Assembly (NCBI GenBank): GCA_015689735.1
Contig: WVSP01000001.1
Location: forward strand, 1,182,446-1,246,445
Direction of reading: 5' to 3'
DNA from: Rhodobacterales bacterium LSUCC0031
GTDB taxonomy: Bacteria > Pseudomonadota > Alphaproteobacteria > Rhodobacterales > Rhodobacteraceae
DNA length: 64,000 bases
Shown here: positions 26,801 to 36,837 of the stretch, in pieces
Layout of the letters: the number at the start of each line of letters is the position of its first letter
How positions within the stretch are numbered: the first letter of the stretch is position 1
Position numbers and translations under genes: made by a program
Notes under the pieces: generated by a model
The model's database searches: none
Told to the model about the DNA's origin: nothing
What the model saw: the letters and a program-made list of their open reading frames with translations, nothing else

Positions 26801-28315
26801 ATGCTCGACCTGACCTACGAGACCCCCAAGCCCAAGGTGATTGCGGGCGCCAAGCATGATTGGGAACTGGTGATCGGCATGGAGGTGCATGCCCAGGTTT
26901 CCTCGCAGTCCAAGCTTTTCTCGGGCGCCTCGACCCGCTTCGGGGCCGAACCCAATGCCAATGTGGCCTTCGTCGATGCGGGCATGCCGGGCATGCTGCC
27001 GGTGATCAACGAATATTGCGTGGCCCAGGCGGTGCGCACGGGCCTGGGGCTGAAGGCCGCGATCCATCTGCGCTCGGCCTTTGACCGCAAGAATTATTTC
27101 TACCCCGATCTGCCGCAGGGCTACCAGATTTCCCAGCTCTACCACCCCATCGTGGGCGAGGGCGAGGTGCTGGTCGAGATGGGCGATGGTTCCGCGCGCC
27201 TTGTCCGCATCGAGCGTATTCACCTGGAACAGGATGCGGGCAAGTCGATCCATGACATGGACCCGGCACTTTCCTTCGTCGATCTGAATCGCACGGGCGT
27301 GGCCTTGATGGAGATCGTCAGCCGCCCCGACATCCGCGGACCCGAGGAAGCGGCGGCCTATGTCGCGAAACTGCGCCAGATCATGCTCTATCTCGGCACC
27401 TGTGACGGCAACATGCAAAACGGCAATCTGCGCGCCGATGTGAACGTCTCTGTCTGTCTGCCGGGCGCCTATGAACGCTACCAGGCGACACAGGATTTCA
27501 GCCATCTCGGCACGCGCTGCGAGATCAAGAACATGAATTCGCTGCGTTTCATCCAACAAGCCATCGAGTATGAGGCGCGCCGCCAGATCGCCATTCTTGA
27601 GGCGGGCGGCAAGGTCGATCAGGAAACCCGCCTCTATGATCCCGACAAGGGCGAGACGCGGTCGATGCGCTCCAAGGAAGAGGCGCATGATTACCGCTAC
27701 TTCCCCGATCCCGATCTTCTGCCGCTCGAGATCGAACAGGCTTGGGTCGATGACATCGCGGCCGCCTTGCCGGAACTGCCCGATGCGAAAAAGGCCCGCT
27801 TCATCGGCGATTACGGCCTGTCGGATTACGATGCGAGCGTGCTCACCGCCGATCTGGATGCCGCGCATTTCTTCGAGGCCGTGGTGGTCGAGGCGGGCGA
27901 TGGCAAGATGGCGGCCAACTGGGTCATCAACGAGCTGTTCGGCCGCCTGAAAAAGGACGAGGCCGACATCACCCAAAGCCCCGTCAGCCCCGCGCAATTG
28001 GGCGGCATCATCCGGCTCATCAAATCGGGCGACATCTCGGGCAAGATCGCCAAGGATGTCTTCGAGATCGTCTTCACCGAAGGCGGCGATCCAGCCGAGA
28101 TCGTCGCGGCGCGTGGCCTGAAACAGGTGACAGACACCGGCGCGATCGAGGCCGCGGTGGACGCGATCATCGCCGCCAACCCCGATCAGGTCGAAAAGGC
28201 CAAACAGAACCCCAAGCTTGCGGGCTGGTTCGTCGGTCAGGTGATGAAGGCGACAGGCGGCAAGGCCAACCCGGCGGCGGTCAACGCCTTGGTCAGCGCC
28301 AAGCTGGGGCTCTGA
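26801..28315 (+). CDS. gatB: Asp-tRNA(Asn)/Glu-tRNA(Gln) amidotransferase subunit B
   Basis: A 504-residue catalytic/kinase subunit of GatCAB, which converts mischarged Glu-tRNA(Gln) to Gln-tRNA(Gln) in organisms without glutaminyl-tRNA synthetase. The family start ([20 protein letters not shown] near residue 22), [14 protein letters not shown] near 97 and the C-terminal tail-like domain (about 345-504, including a [20 protein letters not shown] stretch) are all present. The start follows GGAGG. gatA and gatC are not in the window. Confidence 0.96.
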   Translation: MLDLTYETPKPKVIAGAKHDWELVIGMEVHAQVSSQSKLFSGASTRFGAEPNANVAFVDAGMPGMLPVINEYCVAQAVRTGLGLKAAIHLRSAFDRKNYFYPDLPQGYQISQLYHPIVGEGEVLVEMGDGSARLVRIERIHLEQDAGKSIHDMDPALSFVDLNRTGVALMEIVSRPDIRGPEEAAAYVAKLRQIMLYLGTCDGNMQNGNLRADVNVSVCLPGAYERYQATQDFSHLGTRCEIKNMNSLRFIQQAIEYEARRQIAILEAGGKVDQETRLYDPDKGETRSMRSKEEAHDYRYFPDPDLLPLEIEQAWVDDIAAALPELPDAKKARFIGDYGLSDYDASVLTADLDAAHFFEAVVVEAGDGKMAANWVINELFGRLKKDEADITQSPVSPAQLGGIIRLIKSGDISGKIAKDVFEIVFTEGGDPAEIVAARGLKQVTDTGAIEAAVDAIIAANPDQVEKAKQNPKLAGWFVGQVMKATGGKANPAAVNALVSAKLGL

Positions 28316-28331
28316 GGGCGGCGTGCAGCAG

Positions 28332-28487
28332 TTAGCCCGCTGGCACCTTGTCGGTCGATAGGCCCGCCGCGGGGTTCGTGGGGCTGCACAGATCGTCTGA
28401 CAAGCGGGCGCAATCCGTGCGCGTGCGATCGCAGGCTGCCAAGCCCAAAATGCTGATAAAGACGAGCGGGATGAGCGACGCTTTCAT
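28332..28487 (-). CDS. small predicted lipoprotein
   Basis: A 51-residue protein: a short hydrophobic leader (MKASLIPLVFISILGLAAC) with a lipobox LAAC, then about 32 residues with two more Cys (DCARLSDDLC). The ATG at 28487 has a strong GGAGGACC site, which is the main reason to believe it. Function unknown. It ends 16 bases from the convergent gatB stop. Confidence 0.6.
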   Translation of the reverse strand: MKASLIPLVFISILGLAACDRTRTDCARLSDDLCSPTNPAAGLSTDKVPAG

Positions 28488-28601
28488 GGTGGGTCCTCCG
28501 ACTAGGGCGCGACCCGCGATAGGGCTGCGCGCATTACGACACGCAGCCAAGCATTGCATGAGATCACGCGCGGACGCCTTGACCACGATCATTGGCGAAA
28601 T

Positions 28602-28625
28602 GGGGCGGGCGTGTCACTCCGCCCC
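28602..28625 (-). terminator. hairpin after the aminotransferase gene
   Basis: GGGGCGG (28602-28608) and CCGCCCC (28619-28625) on the plus strand, with a 10-base loop. On the minus strand it begins seven bases after the aminotransferase stop and is followed by ATTTCG. Confidence 0.45.
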
Positions 28626-28632
28626 GTTCAGG

Positions 28633-29868
<1,236 letters not shown>

Positions 29869-29949
29869 TCAGGGCTTCGGGTGGTCTTTTTGTCGGCACA
29901 GCATTAGGGTGCCATCACGTCGCGATCAAGCCGAGAAGGGGAGAGCGAG

Positions 29950-30354
29950 ATGACAACCGATGTAGAACATGGTCCGGGCTGGTATGATGCCGATACCGCC
30001 ACCTTGGGCGATCGCATTACCGGCGCACGCGAGGCCAGCGGCCTGAGCCAATCGGAACTTGCCCGGCGCCTGGGCGTCAAGCTTGCCACGATCCGCACAT
30101 GGGAAAACGATCAGGCCGAACCGCGCGCCAACAAGCTGCAAATGCTCGCGGGCATGTTGAATGTGTCGATCATGTGGCTGTTGACGGGCAGGGGTGACGG
30201 GCTCGACGGCCCCGAAGAGCATGCGACATTGCCTGATGATCTGGTGGCGCTTCTTGATGAATTGCGCCAAACACGGCTGGAACAGGCGCGGCTTGCAGAC
30301 CGCATGGGCCGACTTGAAAAGCGGCTGCGCCTTGCGTTGAGCCAAGGGGTGTAA
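29950..30354 (+). CDS. XRE-family helix-turn-helix regulator
   Basis: A 134-residue DNA-binding protein. A Cro/C1-type helix-turn-helix lies at about residues 17-70 (LGDRITGAREASGLSQSELA, then a KLATIRTWENDQAEPRANKL stretch), followed by a helical, Leu/Arg-rich C-terminus that may dimerise. It is the first gene of a short plus-strand run with sdhE five bases after its stop, so the two are probably co-transcribed. Its targets are unknown. Confidence 0.85.
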   Translation: MTTDVEHGPGWYDADTATLGDRITGAREASGLSQSELARRLGVKLATIRTWENDQAEPRANKLQMLAGMLNVSIMWLLTGRGDGLDGPEEHATLPDDLVALLDELRQTRLEQARLADRMGRLEKRLRLALSQGV

Positions 30355-30359
30355 GGGCG

Positions 30360-30635
30360 ATGGAAACACGCGAGATCAGGTTGAAGCGACTGAAAATGCG
30401 CGCAGGTCACCGCGGGATCAAGGAAATGGATTTGATTCTTGGTGGATGGGCTGCGCGCAATCTCGATACGGCTGATGATGCCACGCTTGACGCCTTCGAG
30501 GCGCTGATGGCCGAGGCCGATCAAGATCTTTATGCGTGGGTCAGCGGCCAAGCCGAGGCACCCGCACTGTTGCAGCCTTTCTTGGCGGTGCTCGCCGCCG
30601 ATATCGATGCGGTGCAAAATTCGGTCGCGCGTTAA
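30360..30635 (+). CDS. sdhE: FAD assembly factor SdhE
   Basis: A 91-residue protein that helps attach FAD covalently to the succinate dehydrogenase flavoprotein. It carries the family signature RGIKEMDLILGGWA (canonical RG-x-EMD) near residue 17 and the YAWVSGQAEAP stretch near 57. Length fits the family (about 90). It starts five bases after the XRE regulator. Confidence 0.9.
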   Translation: METREIRLKRLKMRAGHRGIKEMDLILGGWAARNLDTADDATLDAFEALMAEADQDLYAWVSGQAEAPALLQPFLAVLAADIDAVQNSVAR

Positions 30636-30690
30636 CGCAATCTTGGCGATTCAACGTGCAAACCGGGGCAAAGCATAAGATGCGGAGCCC

Positions 30691-31191
30691 ATGATGAGTA
30701 TGCACGCGCCATTCGCGACAACGTCCCGATCCGGATTTCTGGTCGGCTATTTGGAGTCTTTGTCATTGGTGGAGCGTTTGCACCGCCTGTTGCTCGATGT
30801 CATCAAGGATGAGTTCGAGCGCTTGGGCATTCTCGACATCAATGCCGTGCAAGCGCTTTTGCTTTTCAACATTGGTGAACACGAGGTCACGGCAGGCGAG
30901 CTAAAGACCCGCGGCTATTACCAAGGCTCCAACGTTTCCTATAATCTCAAGAAACTTGTGGAAACAGGCTACATGCACCACCAGCGCTGCGAGATTGACC
31001 GCCGTTCTGTGCGCGTGCGTCTTACCGAAAAGGGCCGCAATGTGCGTGATATCGTCGGCAAGCTGTTTGTCCGTCACGCCGAGGGGCTTGAGAAGAACGG
31101 GGTGCTGAACCTCGACGCGCTCGATCGGATCAGCCATTCGCTCAAACGGATTGAACGTTATTGGTCCGATCAGATCCGCTATATCTACTAA
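30691..31191 (+). CDS. MarR-type winged-helix regulator of the PetP/LdtR group
   Basis: A 166-residue DNA-binding protein. The winged helix spans about residues 45-115 (NAVQALLLFNIGEHEVTAGE, then YYQGSNVSYNLKKLVETGYM and DRRSVRVRLTEKGRNVRD). The YYQGSNVSYNLKKL recognition-helix segment is characteristic of the alphaproteobacterial PetP/LdtR group, linked in different species to cytochrome bc1 or to cell-wall and stress genes. It is convergent with the ccm operon end, 14 bases apart. Confidence 0.85.
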   Translation: MMSMHAPFATTSRSGFLVGYLESLSLVERLHRLLLDVIKDEFERLGILDINAVQALLLFNIGEHEVTAGELKTRGYYQGSNVSYNLKKLVETGYMHHQRCEIDRRSVRVRLTEKGRNVRDIVGKLFVRHAEGLEKNGVLNLDALDRISHSLKRIERYWSDQIRYIY

Positions 31192-31205
31192 AAGCGTGCG
31201 CGGTA

Positions 31206-31805
31206 TCAGTTTGTTTGGCGCGCGGCCTCTCCCGGCAAAAGGGGTAAGGTATGCCCTGCCGCTTCAAGTGTGGGACGGATCTGGCCATTGAGCGCGCGCT
31301 CGGTCACAGGACCACGAAAATGCAGCACGACGGTGCCAGTATCATCGATGAAGAAGGTCTCGGGCATGGCGACCACGCCCCAATTGGCCCCGTTGCGCGC
31401 TTGCTCATCGCGCCCGATCAAATCATAGGGGTTGCCCAGCTCATCAAGAAAACCAAGTGCTTGGTCGATCCTGTCGCGATAGTTCACGCCATAAAGCGGC
31501 ACGCCGGCTTCGGCCAACGCGGTCAGCACTGGGTGTTCGGCGCGGCATGGTGGGCACCAGCTGGCAAAGAAATTCACCATGATCAGCCCATGTCCCTCAA
31601 GCGCATCACGCGTCAAAAGCGCACTCTGCCCCAAGGGCTGGAGGTCAAGATCAGGCGCCGCGCGCCCCTGCTGCGCCGAGGGGAGGGCTTGGGTATCCAC
31701 CCCCTGTTGCAGCGCGTTTTGATTGTTCATCAGCTGGTAACCCGCGATGCCGAAGAACCCCGCCGTCAAGGCAAAGGGCAGCACCATGAGCCAATTGACC
31801 TTCAT
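31206..31805 (-). CDS. ccmG: periplasmic thiol:disulfide oxidoreductase CcmG (HelX/DsbE)
   Basis: A 199-residue membrane-anchored thioredoxin-like protein that reduces the apocytochrome c CxxCH cysteines for heme attachment. The N-terminal anchor covers about residues 5-25. The active site is NFFASWCPPCRAEHP near residue 80, and the cis-Pro/AMPETFFID stretch is typical of DsbE. It is the last gene of the ccmABCDG run; its ATG overlaps the ccmD stop (ATGA). Confidence 0.93.
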   Translation of the reverse strand: MKVNWLMVLPFALTAGFFGIAGYQLMNNQNALQQGVDTQALPSAQQGRAAPDLDLQPLGQSALLTRDALEGHGLIMVNFFASWCPPCRAEHPVLTALAEAGVPLYGVNYRDRIDQALGFLDELGNPYDLIGRDEQARNGANWGVVAMPETFFIDDTGTVVLHFRGPVTERALNGQIRPTLEAAGHTLPLLPGEAARQTN

Positions 31806-31957
31806 GCGCTGCGGTCCCGGCGGCTTTCGACCGCCTCCAGCCGCGCGCGCACCCGCCGCGCCTGCCAGATCGATCCAAGGATCAGAACGGCCAGCAACCC
31901 GAGCGTCACCGCATATGATGACAGCACATAAACCGCGTACTGGCCAAGGTCAGGCAT
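31802..31957 (-). CDS. ccmD: heme exporter protein CcmD
   Basis: A 51-residue protein I translated by hand. It begins MPDLGQYAVYVLSSYAVT, has one membrane helix (about residues 8-30) and a basic C-terminal helix (RRVRARLEAVESRRDRSA). This is the usual form of CcmD, which helps release holo-CcmE from the CcmABCD complex. It starts four bases after the ccmC stop and overlaps ccmG by ATGA, so its place in the operon is unambiguous. Confidence 0.9.
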   Translation of the reverse strand: MPDLGQYAVYVLSSYAVTLGLLAVLILGSIWQARRVRARLEAVESRRDRSA

Positions 31958-31960
31958 CGC

Positions 31961-32692
31961 TCACCCCATTCTTTCTTGTGCGATCAGCGCCTTCAGGCGG
32001 CGGGCGCGGATTTCTGTCTGGGTGCGGTAAAGCACCAATGCCAGGAACAAAAACCCAAAGCCGCATAGCGCGATCACCAGCGGATACCAAAACACATTCG
32101 AGATATTTTGCTCCTTGTCCAACGACAGTGTCGCACCTTGGTGCAGGCCTTGGTTCCAGAACAAAAGCGCATAGCGCGAGATCACGGCGAAAACCGACCC
32201 CACAAGGCACAAGACCGATGTCAGGTCAGCCGCGCTATCGGGGTTCTCGATCGCCTCCCACAGCGCCATGTAGCCAAGGTAGAACAAGAACAGGATCAGG
32301 AACGAGGTCAACCGCGGATCCCATTCCCACCATGTCCCCCACATCGGCTGGCCCCAAAGCGCACCTGTTGCCAGCGCGATCACGGTAAAGACCATACCCA
32401 CGGGGGCCGCGGCCTTGGCGGCAAGCGCGCTCACATGGTGGCGACGGATCACCCAGATCAGCGAGGCCACCAGCATCATCAGCCACGCATTCACCGCCAT
32501 GATCGCCGATGGCACATGGATATAGATGATTTTCACCGTCGATCCCTGACGGAAATCGTCGGGCGTGAAGAAGAACCCCCAGACCAAGCCGGTGACGAGA
32601 CACAGCGCCGCCAATCCCGCCGTCCAAGGCAGCAGGAAGGCCGAGGTTGCCATGAATTTGCGCGGGTTCGCGTATTCCCAGATCGAGTTCAT
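31961..32692 (-). CDS. ccmC: heme transporter/lyase subunit CcmC
   Basis: A 243-residue membrane protein with six helices that presents heme to the chaperone CcmE in the periplasm. The tryptophan-rich heme-handling motif is clear (WGTWWEWDPRLTS near residue 125), flanked by the conserved His residues of the HemC/CcmC family (YIHVPSAIMA near 55). It is the third gene of the ccm run, 55 bases after ccmB. Confidence 0.95.
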   Translation of the reverse strand: MNSIWEYANPRKFMATSAFLLPWTAGLAALCLVTGLVWGFFFTPDDFRQGSTVKIIYIHVPSAIMAVNAWLMMLVASLIWVIRRHHVSALAAKAAAPVGMVFTVIALATGALWGQPMWGTWWEWDPRLTSFLILFLFYLGYMALWEAIENPDSAADLTSVLCLVGSVFAVISRYALLFWNQGLHQGATLSLDKEQNISNVFWYPLVIALCGFGFLFLALVLYRTQTEIRARRLKALIAQERMG

Positions 32693-32747
32693 GGGCGAAA
32701 CTTAGACAGGGCCGTTGGCGCTCACAATGGGTCAGAGGCGCGCGCCC

Positions 32748-33404
32748 CTAGCGCAGATTGACGCGGAGGGCGGCCGCCGCCGCAAATGGCAAAATCGCCA
32801 AACTGCCCAGCGTGATCCCCGCCACCAGCAACAAGGGTGTCAGCGCCTCTTGGCCCGCGGCCCCGCGCACCACGCAGAGCGCGCCGAAAATCAGCGTCGG
32901 CATGTAGAGCGGCAAGACGAGCAGCGACAGCAACAGCCCGCCGCGCTTGATCCCCACGGTCAGCGCCGCGCCAAATGTGCCGATCGCCGACAGCGCAGGC
33001 GTACCAAGCAAAAGCGAGGCGACAAGCCACGGATAGGCCGCGCCGGGCAGGTTCAGCAACACCCCCAAGACGGGAGCCGCCACCACCAGCGGCAGGCCAG
33101 TGGTCAACCAATGCGCAAGCGCCTTGATCGCGGCCAACCCCTCCAGCGGGACAGGCGAGGTGGCGATCAGGTCAAGCGTGCCATCCTCCCAATCAAGCTG
33201 AAAAATCCGGTCCAGCGACAAGAGACACGCCAAAAGCGCGCCCAGCCACAAGATCCCCGGCGCGATCGTGGCCAGAACCCCCGTCTGCGGCCCGACGCCA
33301 AACGGTACGAGCGTGGCGAAAATCAGGAAAAACGCCAAGGACAGGCCAAAGCCACCACCGGCGCGCAAGGCCAGCATCAGATCGCGTTTGAGCAGCGCGA
33401 TCAT
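32748..33404 (-). CDS. ccmB: heme ABC transporter permease CcmB
   Basis: A 218-residue inner-membrane protein with six helices, permease partner of CcmA in cytochrome c maturation. Family stretches are the [19 protein letters not shown] start and the [20 protein letters not shown] loop near residue 70. Its ATG overlaps the ccmA stop by ATGA. The 55-base gap after it, before ccmC, holds no obvious gene. Confidence 0.94.
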   Translation of the reverse strand: MIALLKRDLMLALRAGGGFGLSLAFFLIFATLVPFGVGPQTGVLATIAPGILWLGALLACLLSLDRIFQLDWEDGTLDLIATSPVPLEGLAAIKALAHWLTTGLPLVVAAPVLGVLLNLPGAAYPWLVASLLLGTPALSAIGTFGAALTVGIKRGGLLLSLLVLPLYMPTLIFGALCVVRGAAGQEALTPLLLVAGITLGSLAILPFAAAAALRVNLR

Positions 33405-34021
33405 CCCATCGCCTCGGCAAAGGGGTCGTCGGCGCGGATGCGTTTGGCGACAAAAGGCGTGATATCAAACGTTTGCGCCGCAGGCAGGCCCAGGTCGATA
33501 TGGGTGGCGATGACTGCCGATCCCCCAGCGGCCAGATGCGCGGTCACGGCGGCGGCGAAACGGGCGACGTTTTCCGCGTCAAGCGAGACGGTCGGCTCGT
33601 CCAGACACCAGATGGGCCGCCCCGTCACCAACAGCCGCGCCAGTGACAGCCGCCGCTTCTGTCCCGCCGACATCTCGCCCGCGCGGCGGTCAAGCAGCGG
33701 CCCGAGGTGAAAGGCCTCGACCGCCGGGCCGATATCGCCCTGACCAAAGGCCCCGGCCCAAAAGGCGAGGTTCTCAGCCACGCTCAGCTGCGCCTTCAAC
33801 CCATCCGCGTGGGCAGCATAGGCGATGGCATCGGGGGCGGCGGTGATCGTCCCGGCCAAGGGCGGCGTCAGCCCGGCCAGCGTGCGCAACAGCGTGGTCT
33901 TGCCCGCCCCGTTGGCCCCGCGCAGGATCAACGCCTCGCCCGGCGCGACGGCGAATGTCACCCCGGCAAGGATCTGGGCCGGCCCACGGGCGCAAGCCAA
34001 ATTTTCGACGCGCAAACTCAT
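33401..34021 (-). CDS. ccmA: heme exporter ATP-binding protein CcmA
   Basis: A 206-residue ABC ATPase that powers the CcmABCD step of cytochrome c maturation. It has Walker [10 protein letters not shown] near residue 36, signature [14 protein letters not shown] near 125 and Walker [14 protein letters not shown] near 146. It is the first gene of ccmA-B-C-D-G, the helABCDX order known from Rhodobacter capsulatus. The ATG at 34021 is used because the longer frame to 34102 lacks family similarity. ccmE, F and H are not in the window. Confidence 0.94.
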   Translation of the reverse strand: MSLRVENLACARGPAQILAGVTFAVAPGEALILRGANGAGKTTLLRTLAGLTPPLAGTITAAPDAIAYAAHADGLKAQLSVAENLAFWAGAFGQGDIGPAVEAFHLGPLLDRRAGEMSAGQKRRLSLARLLVTGRPIWCLDEPTVSLDAENVARFAAAVTAHLAAGGSAVIATHIDLGLPAAQTFDITPFVAKRIRADDPFAEAMG

Positions 34022-34192
34022 GGCGTGATCGGTAGCCCAAAGGGCAGGGCAGGGGAAGACCGCGTCGCGTGTGATTGCCCAAGACCATAACCCCTTGGCC
34101 AAGTGCGCAAGCTTTGTTTAACCTTGCAGCGTGTAAATGGGGTCGGTCCCGGCAGCGGTGGGGCCTTGTGTAACGAGTGGGGGCGTGGGGCG

Positions 34193-35800
34193 ATGAACCA
34201 CCTGTATTATGGCGACAATCTCAATGTTCTGCGCGATCTGCCCGCTGACCATGTCGATCTGATCTATCTCGATCCGCCCTTCAATTCGAACGCGGGCTAT
34301 AACCAGCTGTTCAAGGCCCCCGACGGCTCAGGCAGCACCGCCCAGATCGAGGCGTTCAATGACACATGGCATTGGGGCGACACCGCCGAAGATGCCTATC
34401 AAGCGGTGCGCCGCAGCCCCAATGCCGCCGCCGCCCAAATGCTGGGTGCCATGCGCAGTTTCTTGGGCGAGAATGACATGATGGCCTATCTCGCCATGAT
34501 GGCGGTGCGGCTGATCGAACTGCACCGGGTGCTCAAGCCCACGGGGAGCCTCTATCTCCACTGCGATCCGACGGCGAGCCATTATTTGAAGATCATGCTC
34601 GATGCGGTGTTTGGGGCGCGATATTTTGGCAGTGAAATTATTTGGCAACGAAGCCAAGCAAAAGGTTTGGCTTTCACACGTTTTGCAAACTGCCACGACA
34701 CAATTTTGCGCTACACAAAAAGTGACCGATGGACGTGGAACGCGCAGTATGCTGCGTACACTGAGGAATATACCGACAAGTTCTATCGGCATATTGAACC
34801 AAAAACCGGTCGTCGCTACGCGCTGGATAACCTCGCCAACCCAAACACCAACCGTCCAAATCTTACCTATGAATTCATGGGCGTTACTCGCGTGTGGCGT
34901 TGGACAAGGGAAAGAATGGAGAAAGCACTTGACGATGGGCTCATCCATCAATCTAGCGCCGGATCTGTGCCACGATTGAAGCGATATTTGGATGAACAAG
35001 AAGGTGTACCCATTTCGACAATCTGGACTGATGTTCCCTTTCTTTCCGGGCAAGCCCAAGAACGCCTCGGCTACCCCACCCAAAAACCCGTGGCGCTGCT
35101 CGAGCGTATCCTGAGCGCCTCTTCCAACCTCGGCGATGTGGTGCTTGACCCCTTCTGCGGCTGCGGCACCACGGTGCATGCCGCCGAAAAGCTGGGCCGG
35201 AAATGGATCGGCATCGATGTCACCCATCTGGCCATCGGGCTGATCGAAAAGCGCCTGCGCGATGCGTTCCCCGATGTGCAATTCACCACCCATGGCGTGC
35301 CGCAAGATATTCACGCCGCCCGCGATTTGGCGGGCAGGGGCCGCGACAACGGCAATTATTATTTCGAGTTCGAAAAATGGGCGCTGTCGCTGATCGACGC
35401 CCAGCCCGGCAACCTGTCGAAAAAGGGCGCCGACAAGGGGATCGATGGCAATCTGTGGTTCGGCAAGACGGGGCGGGCCATCGTCTCGGTCAAGGCGGGC
35501 GAGAATATCGGGGTCGGCATGGTGCGTGATCTGCGCGGTGTAATCGAACGCGAAAAGGCCGATCTAGGCGTGTTGCTGACCCTCAACCCGCCCAAATCCA
35601 CCATGATCGCAGAGGCCGCCGCCGCAGGCCAACATACGGAACCGGGCTTTACCCCCGTGCCGCGTATCCAGATCGTCACCATCGAGGACGCCATGCGCCT
35701 GCGCGAACGCGCCGTGCAGCTTCCCGCCCGCCGCGCCGACAGCTTCCGCCGCGCCCCCCGCGAGGAGGATCGCGGCGCGCAAGGCCAGCTTGGGCTGTGA
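34193..35800 (+). CDS. beta-class DNA methyltransferase fused to an Mrr-like nuclease-fold domain
   Basis: A 535-residue protein. The catalytic motif [12 protein letters not shown], lies near residue 24 and the AdoMet-binding motif [10 protein letters not shown], near 318, with the variable region between them: the beta-class amino-methyltransferase order (N6-adenine or N4-cytosine). After about residue 385 comes a separate domain ([13 protein letters not shown], then [10 protein letters not shown] and AIVSVKAG near 412-437) that fits a PD-(D/E)xK/Mrr-type restriction fold with Asp and Lys in place. The middle (about 34615-35045) is much lower in GC than the flanks. No separate restriction or specificity gene is adjacent. 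It lies between ccmA and yebC. Confidence 0.8.
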   Translation: MNHLYYGDNLNVLRDLPADHVDLIYLDPPFNSNAGYNQLFKAPDGSGSTAQIEAFNDTWHWGDTAEDAYQAVRRSPNAAAAQMLGAMRSFLGENDMMAYLAMMAVRLIELHRVLKPTGSLYLHCDPTASHYLKIMLDAVFGARYFGSEIIWQRSQAKGLAFTRFANCHDTILRYTKSDRWTWNAQYAAYTEEYTDKFYRHIEPKTGRRYALDNLANPNTNRPNLTYEFMGVTRVWRWTRERMEKALDDGLIHQSSAGSVPRLKRYLDEQEGVPISTIWTDVPFLSGQAQERLGYPTQKPVALLERILSASSNLGDVVLDPFCGCGTTVHAAEKLGRKWIGIDVTHLAIGLIEKRLRDAFPDVQFTTHGVPQDIHAARDLAGRGRDNGNYYFEFEKWALSLIDAQPGNLSKKGADKGIDGNLWFGKTGRAIVSVKAGENIGVGMVRDLRGVIEREKADLGVLLTLNPPKSTMIAEAAAAGQHTEPGFTPVPRIQIVTIEDAMRLRERAVQLPARRADSFRRAPREEDRGAQGQLGL

Positions 35801-35876
35801 GCCGCCCATATTGCCGCCCCTGCGCCGCTGCGCTAAGGAGCGCGCGACCACTCGCAGACAGCATATCGAGGTTTCC

Positions 35877-36617
35877 ATGGCCGGCCATTCCAAATGGGCG
35901 AATATCCAACACCGCAAGGGCAAGCAGGATGCCGCCCGCTCCAAGCTGTTTTCCAAGCTTGCCAAGGAGATCACCGTGGCCGCCAAGATGGGCGATCCCG
36001 ACCCCGACAAGAACCCGCGCCTGCGCCTTGCGGTGAAAGAGGCGAAATCAAGCTCTGTCCCCAAGGATGTGATCGACCGCGCGATCAAGAAATCCATGGG
36101 GGGCGATGCCGAGAATTACGACGAGATCCGCTACGAGGGTTACGGCCCCGGCGGCGTGGCCGTGATGGTCGAGGCGATGACCGATAACCGCAACCGCACC
36201 GCTTCGAATGTGCGCTCGCTCTTTGGCAAGCATGGCGGCAACCTGGGCGAGACGAACTCGGTCGCCTTTATGTTCGAGCGCAAAGGGCAGGTGCTTTACC
36301 CTGCGCGCGTGGGCGATGCCGACACGGTGATGATGGCCGCCATCGAGGCGGGCGCGGAGGATGTTGAAAGCAGCGAAGATGGTCATGTCGTCTGGTGTGC
36401 CGACACTGATCTGGCAGAGGTGTCAACCGCGCTCGAGGCGGCATTGGGCGAGTCGGAAAGCACCAAGCTGGTCTGGCGCCCCAGCAATACCACCGAGCTT
36501 GGCCTTGAAGATGCGCAAAAGCTGATGAAGCTGATCGATGCGCTGGAAGATGATGATGACGTGCAAACCGTCACCGCCAATTTCGAAGTCTCGGACGCCG
36601 TGATGGCTCAGTTGTGA
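35877..36617 (+). CDS. yebC: YebC/PmpR (TACO1) family regulator
   Basis: A 246-residue protein with the invariant start [19 protein letters not shown] and the family stretches [19 protein letters not shown] near 45 and [18 protein letters not shown] near 85. Bacterial YebC proteins act as DNA-binding regulators, and some members help ribosomes through proline stretches. The ATG at 35877 gives the exact conserved N-terminus. It follows the methyltransferase by 76 bases. Confidence 0.95.
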   Translation: MAGHSKWANIQHRKGKQDAARSKLFSKLAKEITVAAKMGDPDPDKNPRLRLAVKEAKSSSVPKDVIDRAIKKSMGGDAENYDEIRYEGYGPGGVAVMVEAMTDNRNRTASNVRSLFGKHGGNLGETNSVAFMFERKGQVLYPARVGDADTVMMAAIEAGAEDVESSEDGHVVWCADTDLAEVSTALEAALGESESTKLVWRPSNTTELGLEDAQKLMKLIDALEDDDDVQTVTANFEVSDAVMAQL

Positions 36618-36837
36618 TCTGACCCAAACGCAGCCAGCGCCCCGTGATTGGCGCTTAAAGGAAGTGCAGTGCATCGTGAGGGGCGCGCAGCCCCTTGACC
36701 GAAGCCCCTTCACATCCGGTATGCAATCGCATACAATAATGTCGCAGCCCCCAGTTTGGCCTTGAACCACAAGGCGCTGGGTGGCAATCGCGATGCAAGA
36801 TGACGACCCCCACATGATCGGATGAAGGGAGGCTTTG

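Noticed and set aside
26483..27997. 504-codon open frame on the minus strand
   Set aside because: Antisense to gatB and overlapping the transglycosylase start; no recognisable similarity.
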